From assembly GCA_014649555.1 (NCBI GenBank), contig BMTG01000005.1, forward strand, positions 186,001 to 250,000: 64,000 bases of DNA, read 5' to 3'. Source of the DNA: Streptomyces globisporus. Its GTDB lineage: Bacteria; Actinomycetota; Actinomycetes; Streptomycetales; Streptomycetaceae. Position numbers and translations under genes: made by a program. This document shows positions 16,560-25,278 of this stretch, piece by piece. The notes beneath the pieces are model-generated. The model was not told the origin of the DNA. It did no database searches and worked only from the letters and a program-made list of their open reading frames with translations. How positions within the stretch are numbered: position 1 is the first letter of the stretch; the number at the start of each line of letters is the position of its first letter.

Positions 16560-18191
16560 ATGAGCCAGGACGGCGCACAGGGCCGCTATGCGGGCGGGTC
16601 GGTCGCGGGAGGCCGCTACCAGCTGCGCGACCTGCTCGGCGAGGGCGGGATGGCGTCCGTGTACCTGGCGTACGACTCCGCCCTGGACCGCCAGGTCGCG
16701 ATCAAGACCCTGCACACCGAGCTCGGCCGCGAGCAGTCCTTCCGCGAGCGCTTCCGGCGCGAGGCGCAGGCCGTCGCCAAGCTCCAGCACACCAACATCG
16801 TCTCCGTCTTCGACACCGGCGAGGACGAGCTCGGCGGTGCGCTGATGCCGTACATCGTCATGGAGTACGTCGAGGGGCAGCCGCTCGGCTCGGTGCTGGC
16901 CGCCGACATCCGCACACACGGCGCGATGCCCGCCGACAAGGCCCTCAAGGTGACGGCGGACGTGCTCGCCGCCCTGGAGACCAGCCACGAGATGGGCCTG
17001 GTCCACCGGGACATCAAGCCGGGCAACGTGATGATGACCAAGCGCGGCGTCGTCAAGGTCATGGACTTCGGCATCGCCCGCGCCATGCAGTCCGGCGTCA
17101 CCTCGATGACCCAGACCGGCATGGTCGTCGGCACACCGCAGTACCTCTCCCCCGAGCAGGCCCTCGGCCGCGGCGTCGACGCCCGGTCCGACCTGTACTC
17201 GGTCGGGATCATGCTCTTCCAGCTGCTCACCGGCCGGATCCCGTTCGACGCGGACTCGCCGCTGGCCATCGCGTACGCGCATGTGCAGGAGGAGCCGGTC
17301 GCACCCTCCAGCATCAACCGGTCGGTCACCCCGGCGATGGACGCCCTCGTCGCCCGCGCGCTCAAGAAGAACCCGAACGAGCGCTTCCCCAGCGCCGCCG
17401 CGATGCGCGACGAGATCGCCCGCGTGCTGAACGCCTCCGGCGGCCAGACCGGCGCCCCGATGATCGTGTCGGGCGGCGGGCCCGCCAACAGCGGCGCCGG
17501 CGTCGGCTCGGCGGTGTTCCCGCCGGTCGACCAGAGCACCCCGGCGCCCCACAGCGTCCAGACGCCGTACCAGCCGCATCCGCACCAGCAGCCGGGCCCG
17601 TACAGCCAGCCCACCCCCGCGCCGAGCTACGGCTACCCGCAGTCCGGCCAGGTCCAGGGCTACCCGGCCCCGGGCCGGCTGTCGCACCAGACCCCGCCGC
17701 CGTACTCGATCAGCCCGCAGCACGCGACGGCCGTGGGCACCACCGGTGGCGGCTCGAAGCGGAACATGCCGGTCATCGTCGGCTCGATCGTCGTGGCCCT
17801 GCTGGCCGTCGGCGGTCTGATCACCGCGATCGCCCTCCAGGGCGACGGCAAGGACGACGAGGCGGGCAAGGGCAGCGAGACGGGCACCGAGCAGGTGGAG
17901 GGCTACCGCCCGCCGGAGCGCAACCGGACGATGAAGGACACGGACTGCTCGAACGCCTCCGAGGACTCCAACGACCCGAAGAAGGTCCGCGCGCCGAGCT
18001 TCATCTACAAGGACATCCAGTCCGCGAAGGCGTGCGCGACCGCCGCAGGGTGGACGGTCAAGGAGGTCGAGGAGCCGGGCAACACGTACGCGGACGGCCA
18101 GGTCGTCGGCCAGTTCCCGTCCTCCGGTACGGCGGTCCCCGAGCGCGGCGCGCACTTCGAGCTGAAGGTCTCCACCGGGAAGCCGTCCTGA
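16560..18191 (+). CDS. Transmembrane Ser/Thr protein kinase with one PASTA-like domain
   Basis: A 543-residue PknB-type kinase. Catalytic domain residues 20-290: LGEGGMASVY, K49 (VAIKTL), D151 (HRDIKPGN), D169 (DFGIAR) and activation loop TSMTQTGMVVGTPQYLSPEQ. A 110-residue Pro/Gln/Tyr-rich cytoplasmic linker leads to a transmembrane helix at about 403-426. Outside, residues 475-540 resemble one PASTA repeat (AKACATAAGWTVKEVEEPG...GQVVGQFPSSGTAVPERG). PASTA domains bind muropeptides or lipid II, so it may sense wall precursors. It is separate from the main pknB cluster 38 kb away. ATG 16560 follows GAGGGGGAA. Confidence 0.92.
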   Translation: MSQDGAQGRYAGGSVAGGRYQLRDLLGEGGMASVYLAYDSALDRQVAIKTLHTELGREQSFRERFRREAQAVAKLQHTNIVSVFDTGEDELGGALMPYIVMEYVEGQPLGSVLAADIRTHGAMPADKALKVTADVLAALETSHEMGLVHRDIKPGNVMMTKRGVVKVMDFGIARAMQSGVTSMTQTGMVVGTPQYLSPEQALGRGVDARSDLYSVGIMLFQLLTGRIPFDADSPLAIAYAHVQEEPVAPSSINRSVTPAMDALVARALKKNPNERFPSAAAMRDEIARVLNASGGQTGAPMIVSGGGPANSGAGVGSAVFPPVDQSTPAPHSVQTPYQPHPHQQPGPYSQPTPAPSYGYPQSGQVQGYPAPGRLSHQTPPPYSISPQHATAVGTTGGGSKRNMPVIVGSIVVALLAVGGLITAIALQGDGKDDEAGKGSETGTEQVEGYRPPERNRTMKDTDCSNASEDSNDPKKVRAPSFIYKDIQSAKACATAAGWTVKEVEEPGNTYADGQVVGQFPSSGTAVPERGAHFELKVSTGKPS

Positions 18192-18243
18192 ACCACCGGT
18201 AACCCCTCCTGACCATCGGTACGCCGTCCTGAAACGTCGGTGT
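18183..18243. repeat. Three imperfect 20-bp repeats spanning the kinase stop codon
   Basis: Copies of CCGTCCTGA or CCCTCCTGA begin at 18183, 18204 and 18224, each followed by a related ACC(a/c)nCGGT block. The first includes the stop codon of the PASTA kinase, so the repeats probably arose by slippage of the gene's 3' end. Confidence 0.5.
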
Positions 18244-18379
18244 CCGAAGGTGATCGTTACGGTTCACGGATATCGCCGGATCTTCGTCAGGGACCGGTAC
18301 GTGGACCGGTAACAGGCCCCTGATTTCCGGATACCGCGTCCGGGATGCCGGATGCAGGGGCCCGTGTGACGCTGATCTC

Positions 18380-19117
18380 ATGGCTCCAGGTCTTCCGGCC
18401 GCATGGCCGTCGAGGTGTGCGGTCTGTCTGCTGGCGGCGGCCGGAGCGGCGCTGGGGCCGTCGGCCGGCTCCGCCCACGGTTCCTCGGCGCCCGACGGCC
18501 CGCCGTCCGTCACCGCCACGGCCCCGGGGACGTCGAGCCCCACCGCCACCGCGTCCGCCGCCCCGTCCTCACCCCCTGCCCCCTCGGGCTCCGCGTCGCC
18601 CTCGGCGCTCCCCTCCGCGCTGCCCCTGCCGTCCGGCGTCCCGGCTTCCGGAGCGGCGGGGACCGGTCCGGCCCCGTCCTCCCCGGCGGCGACCGGGAAC
18701 GGCGCGCAGACCCCCGGCGGAGCCGGTTCCGGGCCCGGGGCCGAGGCACCCGAGCCCTCTTCCTCTCCTTCCGCTTCGCCCGACGTGTCGGGGTCGACCG
18801 CCCCGCTGGCCGGGCGCGAGGCCGGGGCCGGCAAGGCGCGTCCCGGGCGTTCGCTGTCGCCGATGGAGCTGGCGCGGGCCGGGGACCCCGTCGAGGAGGA
18901 TCCGCCGGAGGAGGCCGACGAGGGGATCGCGGACCCCGTCGACCTGCCTGCTTCCACGCCGCCGCCCGACGCGTTCAGCGATCCGGGACAGCGGTCCGGG
19001 CAGGCGCTGGACGCGGCTGCCGTACGGCGGGTGCAGGAGGTCTCGCTCGGTACGGGCATCGCCCTGGTCGGACTGGGACTCGGCTTCCTCGCGTTCCGTA
19101 TGCGCCGCGCGAACTGA
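18380..19117 (+). CDS. Secreted, C-terminally membrane-anchored Pro/Ser/Ala-rich protein
   Basis: A 245-residue protein, not recognised as a named family. It has a signal peptide (residues 1-33, cleavage near SAGSAHG), then about 120 residues of Pro/Ser/Ala/Gly low complexity, an acidic segment (DPVEEDPPEEADEGIADPVD), and a C-terminal hydrophobic helix (TGIALVGLGLGFLAFRMRR) ending in positive charges. This is a surface-stalk layout similar to sortase substrates, but no LPxTG/LAxTG motif precedes the helix, so simple membrane anchoring is more likely. The ribosome site is weak. Function unknown. Confidence 0.65.
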   Translation: MAPGLPAAWPSRCAVCLLAAAGAALGPSAGSAHGSSAPDGPPSVTATAPGTSSPTATASAAPSSPPAPSGSASPSALPSALPLPSGVPASGAAGTGPAPSSPAATGNGAQTPGGAGSGPGAEAPEPSSSPSASPDVSGSTAPLAGREAGAGKARPGRSLSPMELARAGDPVEEDPPEEADEGIADPVDLPASTPPPDAFSDPGQRSGQALDAAAVRRVQEVSLGTGIALVGLGLGFLAFRMRRAN

Positions 19118-19151
19118 GCGTCGCACCCCGCGGTTCCGGCTCCGACGAGAC

Positions 19152-19190
19152 TTGCCAGGACGAACATACTCGGTATACATACTCAGTATG
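19152..19190 (+). promoter_or_regulatory. PadR gene promoter with overlapping 26-bp operator; leaderless start
   Basis: A near-consensus promoter is visible: TTGCCA (19152-19157), 16-bp spacer, TATACA (19174-19179). The ATG at 19188 falls where transcription should begin, and there is no ribosome site, so the mRNA is probably leaderless. A 26-bp imperfect palindrome (19165-19190; 20 of 26 positions symmetric, outer arms CATACT and AGTATG) covers the -10 and the start codon. This is where an autorepressing PadR protein would bind. Confidence 0.7.
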
Positions 19191-19811
19191 TCCATTCGCC
19201 ACGGCCTGCTGGCCCTGCTGGAGCGGGGCCCTCGTTACGGGTCCCAGCTCCGCACCGAGTTCGAGTCGCGCACCGGCTCCACCTGGCCCCTGAACGTCGG
19301 CCAGGTCTACACGACGCTCAGCCGTCTGGAGCGTGACGGCCTGATCGTCCAGGACGGCGCGGACGACGCCGGGCACGACCTCTACGCGATCACCGACGAG
19401 GGCCGCACCGAACTGCGCAGCTGGTTCGAGACCCCCGTGGACCGCACCAGTCCGCCCCGCGACGAGCTGGCCATCAAGCTCGCCATGGCCGTGGGGGCCC
19501 CGGGAGTCGACATCCGGGACGTCATCCAGTCCCAGCGCCACCACACGCTCAAGGCGATGCAGGACTACACCCGGCTCAAGGCCCAAGCCCTGGCCGACGT
19601 CCCCGCCAACCGCGACGAGGTCGCCTGGCTCCTCGTCGTGGAGCAGCTGATCTTCCAGGCGGAGGCCGAGGCCCGCTGGCTCGACCACTGCGAGTCCCGG
19701 CTCGTCCGCCTCGCCGAGGCCGCCGCCACCGAGCCCTCGGCCGAGCCCGGCCCCGCTGCCACCCGGGGCCCGGCCCGTGCGCTGGCCGACCGGACCCGCT
19801 CCCAGCGCTGA
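19188..19811 (+). CDS. PadR-family transcriptional repressor
   Basis: A 207-residue regulator. N-terminal winged helix-turn-helix: MSIRHGLLALLERGPRYGSQL with the conserved PadR tyrosine, then LNVGQVYTTLSRLERDGLI. A long C-terminal coiled-helical dimerisation domain (about residues 90-180, the longer Vir-type PadR class) ends in an Ala/Pro/Arg-rich tail. It precedes an ABC transporter operon by 77 bp and is likely its local repressor, released by the toxic ligand that the transporter handles. Its own promoter overlaps a palindromic operator. Confidence 0.9.
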   Translation: MSIRHGLLALLERGPRYGSQLRTEFESRTGSTWPLNVGQVYTTLSRLERDGLIVQDGADDAGHDLYAITDEGRTELRSWFETPVDRTSPPRDELAIKLAMAVGAPGVDIRDVIQSQRHHTLKAMQDYTRLKAQALADVPANRDEVAWLLVVEQLIFQAEAEARWLDHCESRLVRLAEAAATEPSAEPGPAATRGPARALADRTRSQR

Positions 19812-19888
19812 CACCGGCGCCGCCGCTCCTGCCCGACCCAGACCATTCCTGGTTCGTCACCAGTTGTTCCTAGGGGGAACCACCCGTC

Positions 19889-20671
19889 ATGCCCGCGTCC
19901 GCCACTCCGCCGCCCCCGTCGTCCTCCGGGACGCCCGGCGGCAGCCCCGTACTCGAACTGCGGGCACTGACCCGTACCCATGGCTCCGGCATCGCCGAGG
20001 TGCATGCCCTGCGCGGGATCGACCTCTCGGTGTACCCGGGCGAACTCGTCGCCGTGATGGGCCCCTCCGGCTCCGGCAAATCCACCCTGCTGACCCTGGC
20101 CGGCGGGCTCGACACCGCCACGAGCGGCCAGGTCGTCATCGAGGGCCAGGACATCGCCGCCCTCGGCCCCAAGGGCATGGCCGCCCTGCGCCGCCGCAGC
20201 GTCGGCTACGTCTTCCAGGACTACAACCTCATCCCCGCCCTGACCGCCGCCGAGAACATCGCACTGCCCCGCGAACTCGACGGCGTCTCCGTGCGCAAGG
20301 CCCGCAAGGAGGCCCTCGCCGCGCTGGCCGAGATGAAGCTCGAAGCGATCGCCGACCGCTTCCCCGACGAGATGTCCGGCGGCCAGCAGCAGCGCGTCGC
20401 CATCGCCCGCGCCTTGGTCGGCGACCGGCGCCTCGTCCTCGCCGACGAGCCGACCGGAGCCCTCGACTCCGAGACCGGCGAGGCCGTCCTCGCCCTGCTG
20501 CGCACCCGCTGCGACCAGGGCGCGGCCGGTGTCATGGTGACCCATGAGCCCCGGTACGCGGCCTGGGCCGACCGGGTCGTGTTCCTCCGGGACGGCTCGA
20601 TCGTCGACCAGACGGTGACCACGGGAGCCGACTCCCTGCTCGCCGCCGGAACCACCGGGACCACCGCGTGA
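19889..20671 (+). CDS. ABC transporter ATP-binding protein (MacB/LolD type)
   Basis: A 260-residue ATPase. Walker A GPSGSGKST, Q-loop VFQDYNLIP, signature MSGGQQQRVAIARAL, Walker B LVLADEPTGALD and the H-loop histidine in MVTHEPRYA are all intact. The sequence is typical of the MacB/LolD/FtsE-like 3.A.1.122 group that works with FtsX-type permeases. An N-terminal Pro/Ser-rich extension (residues 1-20) is extra. The next gene, the permease, begins by a GTGA overlap, and a PadR regulator precedes. The set resembles peptide-antibiotic resistance or envelope-stress exporters. Confidence 0.93.
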   Translation: MPASATPPPPSSSGTPGGSPVLELRALTRTHGSGIAEVHALRGIDLSVYPGELVAVMGPSGSGKSTLLTLAGGLDTATSGQVVIEGQDIAALGPKGMAALRRRSVGYVFQDYNLIPALTAAENIALPRELDGVSVRKARKEALAALAEMKLEAIADRFPDEMSGGQQQRVAIARALVGDRRLVLADEPTGALDSETGEAVLALLRTRCDQGAAGVMVTHEPRYAAWADRVVFLRDGSIVDQTVTTGADSLLAAGTTGTTA

Positions 20672-23529
20672 ACCCGCTCCCCGGCTGGCGCGCAGCCTTC
20701 CGCATAGCCCGGCGCGACGCGGCACGGGCCAAGGGCCGCAGCGCCCTGGTCGTCGCCATGATCGCCCTGCCGGTCCTCGGCGTGACCGCCGCCGACCTCA
20801 CCTACCGCAGCGCCCTGCCCACCAAGGCCGAGGAGCTGACGGCGGAGCTGGGGTCGGCCGACGCCGGATTCCAGGCCACGGGCATCGGCCCGGTGAAGAT
20901 CCATCAGATGCCCGACGGCATCAACTGGAGCACCCCCGAAGGCGCCCCGGACCCGACCCCGGAGGAGCAGGCGAAGCCGGTCGACGTACCGGCCGCCTTC
21001 CCGGAGGGCTCGCGGTATCTGACCGAGCGGAGTCTGCCCGCGTCGGTGACCACCCGGCACGGCATCGCCGACACCGAGATCACCGAGCTGCGCATCTCCG
21101 ACCCGATGCTGCGCGGCCGCATCGAGCTGACCGACGGCGCCTACCCGAGCCGGCCCAACGAGATCGCCGCGACCTCGGACTTCGCCGAGGCGGCCGGACT
21201 GTCCATCGGCGACCGCGTCACCGTGCGCGGCCCCGAGCAGACCTACACCCTCACCGGCACGGTCGAACTCCCCGCCGACCTGCGGGCCGACGCCCTCTAC
21301 GCGCTCCCCGGATCGGTCATCGCCCCGTGGCAGAAGACCGCCGACCGCGACCAGTCGATCCTGCCGCCCCAGCCGAGCGATCCGTACTGGCTGGTGAAGG
21401 GCCCGGCCGGGGCGGGCGTGACCTGGCAGGACATCCTCGCGGCCAACGAGAGAGGCGTGGTGGTCACGTCCCGCCAGGTCGTCCTGAACCCGCCGCCGGA
21501 CTCCGAGGTCCCGATGGCCGGGTTGAGCAGCGGGTACTCCACCGAGACGGAGACGACCGCGGCAGTCGTCACCGTGGCCGCCATGGCCGTCCTGGAGATC
21601 GTGCTGCTGGCCGGTCCGGCGTTCGCCGTGGGTGCCCGCCGTTCGCGGCGCCAACTGGGACTGGTCGGCTCGTGCGGCGGCAGCCGGGGCCAGGTCCGGG
21701 CCGTGGTGCTCGCGGGCGGCGCGGTGCTCGGCGGGGTCGGCGCGGTGGCCGGCGTCGGCGCCGGGTTCGGTCTGACCGCCCTGTTCCGGCCGATGATCGA
21801 GGACTTCACAGGCCGCCGCTTCGGCGAGCTGACCGTGCAGCCCTGGGAGATCCTCGGCATCGCCGCGCTCGGACTGGTCACCGGCGTCCTCGCCGCGCTC
21901 GCCCCGGCGATCGTCGCGGGCCGTCAGTCGGTCCTGGAGTCGCTCAGCGGCCGGCGCGGCACCCGTCGCAGTTCCCGCGTCCTGCCCGTGATCGGCGTGA
22001 TCGTGCTCGTCGCGGGCGTCGGCATCGCGGTCTACGGCGGGGTGGCCGGCGACACCACGTTCGTCGCCGGCGGTTCCGTCCTGGCCGAACTGGGCGTGCT
22101 GGGCTGCATCCCGGTGATCGTCGGCTTCCTCGGCCGGCTCGGCCGACGGCTCCCGCTGACGCCCCGAATCGCCCTGCGCGACGCGGCCCGCAACCGTGGC
22201 CGGACGGCTCCCGCCGTCGCCGCCGTGATGGCGGCCGTCGCGGGCAGCGTCGCCATCGCCACGTACACCAGCAGCAACGCCGCCCAGCAGGAGTACGACT
22301 TCGTGCCCAGCCTGACCCCGGGCACCGTCGCGCTGGCGGCCTCCGACATCGGCGCGGACGCCGAACTCCCCCGCTCCCGGGCGGCCGTCGAGCAGAACTA
22401 CCCGGTCAGCGGCAAGCCCGCCGACTTCGGGCGAGTCTGGGCCGGCAGCGACTGCTCGGTCTACTACGAGGAGGAGAACGGCTGCGGCACCCTCGAACTC
22501 GTCAAGCCCACCGGCAAGGGCCACAGCTGCCCGCTCAAGGGCAAGGGCGCCAAGGAACTCGCCCTGCGGCTCTCCGCCGACGAGCACAAGCGGATGATGA
22601 ACTCCCCGGCCTGCATGGACGAGAACTACACGATGGTCTCGTTCGGCACCGGTGAACACAAGATCGTCACAGGCGGCGCGGACGTCCTCGACACCTACGT
22701 GAAGCTCGACGACCCGGCGGCGGCGAAGGCCCTGGCCGCAGGCACCCCCGTCCTGCTGAACCCGGCGTACGCGAAGAACGGCGAGGTCACCCTCAAGGCC
22801 ACCCACCTCTACAACGACCGGGACAAGAAGAACCGGGCCCTGCACCCCGGCAAGGCCCGCACCACCACGGACCAGCTGAAGGTGTACGTCGCGCCGGACC
22901 GCTTCGCGGCGACCCCCGGCATCCGGATGATCATGCCGGAGAAGACCGCCGCGCGGCTCGGGCTGCACGTCGAGGAGTACGGCAGTTTCTACACGCTGGC
23001 CCGCGACGCCACGGACGCCGAGACCCAGGCCGCCCATGCGGCGCTCGACCAGGCCGGGAACCGTGCCTACCTGATGAACTCGAACGAGCAGTACCGGGCA
23101 GAGGACGACACCGACACGGTCCTGCTGATCCTCGCCCTCTTCGCCGGGGTGGTGACCTTGGGCGCGGCGGCCATCACGACCGGGCTGTCCAAGGCCGACG
23201 CGGAGGCCGACCTCACCACGCTCAGCGCGGTGGGCGCGGCCCCGGGCGTACGGCGTTCGCTGTCCGGCTTCCAGTGCCTGGTCGTCGCCCTGACCGGGGT
23301 CCTGCTGGGGACGGCGGCGGGGCTCGTCCCCGCGGTCGCCCTGCGCCTGACCGACCTGCGCGCGGCGCTGGAGAAGATGCGCGAGGACCCGATGCAGTCG
23401 GCGTACACGCCGATCGTGATGCCGTGGGAGACCGTCGGGCTGCTGGCCCTGGTCGTCCCGGTGCTCGCCGGTCTGCTGGCCGCCGCTCTCACCAGCTCCC
23501 GGCTGACCCTGGCCCGGCGCGCGGGCTGA
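20668..23529 (+). CDS. ABC transporter permease with two FtsX domains
   Basis: A 953-residue permease with GTG start overlapping the ATPase stop. Order: TM1 (ALVVAMIALPVLGVTAADL), a periplasmic-side MacB-like core (about 50-280), three helices of the first FtsX domain (about 285-420, with the ARRSRRQLGLVGSCG coupling region), three more hydrophobic segments, a second extracellular domain containing several cysteines (CSVYYEEENGCG, HSCPLKG, PACMDEN), and the C-terminal FtsX domain (about 810-950). It probably uses mechanotransmission, not classical transport. Substrate unknown; the PadR linkage suggests response to an antibiotic or toxic amphiphile. Confidence 0.92.
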   Translation: MNPLPGWRAAFRIARRDAARAKGRSALVVAMIALPVLGVTAADLTYRSALPTKAEELTAELGSADAGFQATGIGPVKIHQMPDGINWSTPEGAPDPTPEEQAKPVDVPAAFPEGSRYLTERSLPASVTTRHGIADTEITELRISDPMLRGRIELTDGAYPSRPNEIAATSDFAEAAGLSIGDRVTVRGPEQTYTLTGTVELPADLRADALYALPGSVIAPWQKTADRDQSILPPQPSDPYWLVKGPAGAGVTWQDILAANERGVVVTSRQVVLNPPPDSEVPMAGLSSGYSTETETTAAVVTVAAMAVLEIVLLAGPAFAVGARRSRRQLGLVGSCGGSRGQVRAVVLAGGAVLGGVGAVAGVGAGFGLTALFRPMIEDFTGRRFGELTVQPWEILGIAALGLVTGVLAALAPAIVAGRQSVLESLSGRRGTRRSSRVLPVIGVIVLVAGVGIAVYGGVAGDTTFVAGGSVLAELGVLGCIPVIVGFLGRLGRRLPLTPRIALRDAARNRGRTAPAVAAVMAAVAGSVAIATYTSSNAAQQEYDFVPSLTPGTVALAASDIGADAELPRSRAAVEQNYPVSGKPADFGRVWAGSDCSVYYEEENGCGTLELVKPTGKGHSCPLKGKGAKELALRLSADEHKRMMNSPACMDENYTMVSFGTGEHKIVTGGADVLDTYVKLDDPAAAKALAAGTPVLLNPAYAKNGEVTLKATHLYNDRDKKNRALHPGKARTTTDQLKVYVAPDRFAATPGIRMIMPEKTAARLGLHVEEYGSFYTLARDATDAETQAAHAALDQAGNRAYLMNSNEQYRAEDDTDTVLLILALFAGVVTLGAAAITTGLSKADAEADLTTLSAVGAAPGVRRSLSGFQCLVVALTGVLLGTAAGLVPAVALRLTDLRAALEKMREDPMQSAYTPIVMPWETVGLLALVVPVLAGLLAAALTSSRLTLARRAG

Positions 23530-23560
23530 ACGGCGCGTCCGGGTCTCCCGGAGGGGTTCC

Positions 23561-23602
23561 GGTGCCCCCGAGAACGGTGGATCTTCCGTTTTCGGGGGCA
23601 CC
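23561..23602 (+). terminator. Strong hairpin after the ABC permease
   Basis: Arms 23561-23577 (GGTGCCCCCGAGAACGG) and 23586-23602 form a 17-bp stem with one G-T wobble and an 8-nt loop. It ends the PadR-ABC operon. Confidence 0.87.
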
Positions 23603-23627
23603 AACGTGGTGTACGGCATGTGTGCGA

Positions 23628-23642
23628 GACAATGGCGGCATG
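23628..23642 (+). promoter_or_regulatory. -10-like GACAAT before bpa; leaderless start possible
   Basis: GACAAT at 23628-23633 ends 6 bases before the ATG at 23640, and no Shine-Dalgarno is visible. This would give a leaderless mRNA. No good -35 element was found. Confidence 0.3.
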
Positions 23643-24188
23643 GAAATGCCGAGGAATGACCGGTCGCAGGAGCACCCGCAGGTCCTTGTCGTGGGCCAGG
23701 ACGGAATGGCTATCGGCGGCGGTGCCAGTGACGACGAGTCGCGCGAGGTCCCGGTGACGGAAATGGTGGAACAGCCCGCGAAGGTCATGCGCATCGGCAG
23801 CATGATCAAGCAGCTTCTGGAGGAGGTCAGGGCGGCTCCTCTCGACGAGGCGAGCCGGGTCAGGCTCAAGGAGATCCACGCCAGCTCCGTGAAGGAGCTG
23901 GAGGACGGCCTGGCGCCCGAGCTGGTCGAGGAGCTGGAGCGGCTCTCGCTGCCGTTCACGGAGGAGTCGGTGCCCTCCGAGGCCGAGCTGCGGATCGCCC
24001 AGGCCCAGCTCGTGGGCTGGCTGGAGGGACTCTTCCACGGCATCCAGACGGCGCTGTTCGCCCAGCAGATGGCGGCCCGCGCCCAGCTGGAGCAGATGCG
24101 CCGCGCCCTGCCGCCCGGTATGGGTCACGAGGACGAGGAAGGCGGCGCGGACCCGCACGGCCCGATCCGTTCGGGCCCGTATCTGTAA
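23640..24188 (+). CDS. bpa: Bacterial proteasome activator Bpa (DUF2587)
   Basis: A 182-residue protein matching the Bpa/PafE family. The helical core (about residues 40-160) shows PAKVMRIGSMIKQLLEEVR, 'ELVEELERLSLPF', and AELRIAQAQLVGWLEGLFHGIQ. The C-terminus is GPYL, close to the GQYL tail of the mycobacterial protein that docks into the 20S proteasome alpha ring. Family knowledge: a dodecameric, ATP-independent gate-opener that feeds unfolded proteins to the proteasome. It is a single-gene unit between two terminators. The start is the ATG at 23640; the next in-frame Met is two residues on. Confidence 0.9.
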   Translation: MEMPRNDRSQEHPQVLVVGQDGMAIGGGASDDESREVPVTEMVEQPAKVMRIGSMIKQLLEEVRAAPLDEASRVRLKEIHASSVKELEDGLAPELVEELERLSLPFTEESVPSEAELRIAQAQLVGWLEGLFHGIQTALFAQQMAARAQLEQMRRALPPGMGHEDEEGGADPHGPIRSGPYL

Positions 24189-24197
24189 ATCCGCGTT

Positions 24198-24232
24198 CGT
24201 TCCCGGTCCGGGCCCGGCCCGGACCGGGAACG
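24198..24232. terminator. Bidirectional terminator hairpin
   Basis: A perfect 15-bp stem (CGTTCCCGGTCCGGG and complement) with a 5-nt loop between the convergent bpa and quinone oxidoreductase genes. Confidence 0.87.
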
Positions 24233-24239
24233 GTCCTGA

Positions 24240-25229
24240 TCAGCCGGCCGACGGCGCCACCAGCAGGACCTTGCCGATGTGCGCACTGGACTCCAGCACC
24301 CGGTGGGCCTCGGCGGCGTCCGCCATCGGCAGCGTCCGGTCCACCACTGGCTTGACGACCCCGCCGCCGATCAACGGCCACACGTGGTCGCGTACGGCGG
24401 CGACGATAGCGGCCTTCTCCTGGAGCGGGCGGCCCCGCAGGGAGGTCGCGGTGACGGCGGCCCGCTTGGTCAGCAGGGCGCCGAGGTTCAGCTCGCCCTT
24501 GGCGCCGCCCTGGAGACCGATGATCGCGAGGCGGCCGTTGACGGCGAGCGCCTGGACGTTGCGGTCCAGGTACTTGGCGCCGATGAGGTCCAGGATGACG
24601 TCGGCCCCCGCTCCGGCGGTGTTCTCCCGGATCTCCTCGACGAAGTCCTGCTCGCGGTAGTTGATGAGGATGTCCGCCCCCAGCTCGGCGCACCGGGCGA
24701 GCTTCTCCGGGCTGCCCGCCGTGACCGCGACCCGGGCCCCGACCGCCTTCGCCAGCTGGATCGCCATCGTGCCGATGCCGCTGGAGCCGCCGTGCACCAG
24801 GAAGGTCTCGCCGGGGCGCAGGTGGGACACCATGAAGACGTTGGACCACACCGTCGCGGTGACCTCGGGCAGCGCCGCGGCCTCCACCGGGTCGACGCCC
24901 TCCGGTACGGGGAGGAGCTGGCCGGCCGGGACGGCGACCTTCTCCGCGTAACCGCCGCCCGCCAGCAGCGCGCACACGGCGTCGCCGACCGCCCAGCCCG
25001 TCACCCCGGGACCGAGCGCGGCGACACGGCCCGCGCACTCCAGGCCGGGGTAGGGGGACGCGCCGGGCGGCGGATCGTAGAAGCCCTGCCGCTGGAGCAC
25101 GTCGGCACGGTTCACGGCGCTGGCGACGACCTCGACGAGGACCTCGCCGTCACCGGGTACGGGATCGGGCACCTCGGCCCACACGAGCGCCTCGGGGCCA
25201 CCGGGTTCGGGAATCGTGATCGCATACAT
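24240..25229 (-). CDS. NAD(P)H quinone oxidoreductase (PIG3/QOR-type MDR family)
   Basis: A 329-residue medium-chain reductase. N-terminal GroES-like part: VVASAVNRADVLQRQGFYDPPPGASPYPGLECAGRV, the PIG3/TP53I3-like signature. Nucleotide-binding fold: FLVHGGSSGIGTMAIQLAKAVGARVAVTAGS. Catalytic-zinc ligands of alcohol dehydrogenases are missing, as expected for this branch. Family members reduce quinones by NADPH. It is transcribed leftward 49 bp after the K+ channel gene on the same strand and could be read with it, but a separate promoter is also possible. Confidence 0.9.
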   Translation of the reverse strand: MYAITIPEPGGPEALVWAEVPDPVPGDGEVLVEVVASAVNRADVLQRQGFYDPPPGASPYPGLECAGRVAALGPGVTGWAVGDAVCALLAGGGYAEKVAVPAGQLLPVPEGVDPVEAAALPEVTATVWSNVFMVSHLRPGETFLVHGGSSGIGTMAIQLAKAVGARVAVTAGSPEKLARCAELGADILINYREQDFVEEIRENTAGAGADVILDLIGAKYLDRNVQALAVNGRLAIIGLQGGAKGELNLGALLTKRAAVTATSLRGRPLQEKAAIVAAVRDHVWPLIGGGVVKPVVDRTLPMADAAEAHRVLESSAHIGKVLLVAPSAG

Positions 25230-25278
25230 GGCCGCGAGGCTACTCCCGCCGCGCTCGCCCGGGCGGGCGCCTCGTCGA

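Noticed and set aside
18380-19117. Sortase substrate
   Set aside because: The stalk and C-terminal helix fit, but no LPxTG or LAxTG motif precedes the helix.
20221-23619. Very long open frame on the minus strand opposite the ABC permease
   Set aside because: It mirrors the codon bias of the real permease; its product is Gly/Arg/Asp-rich without any domain.
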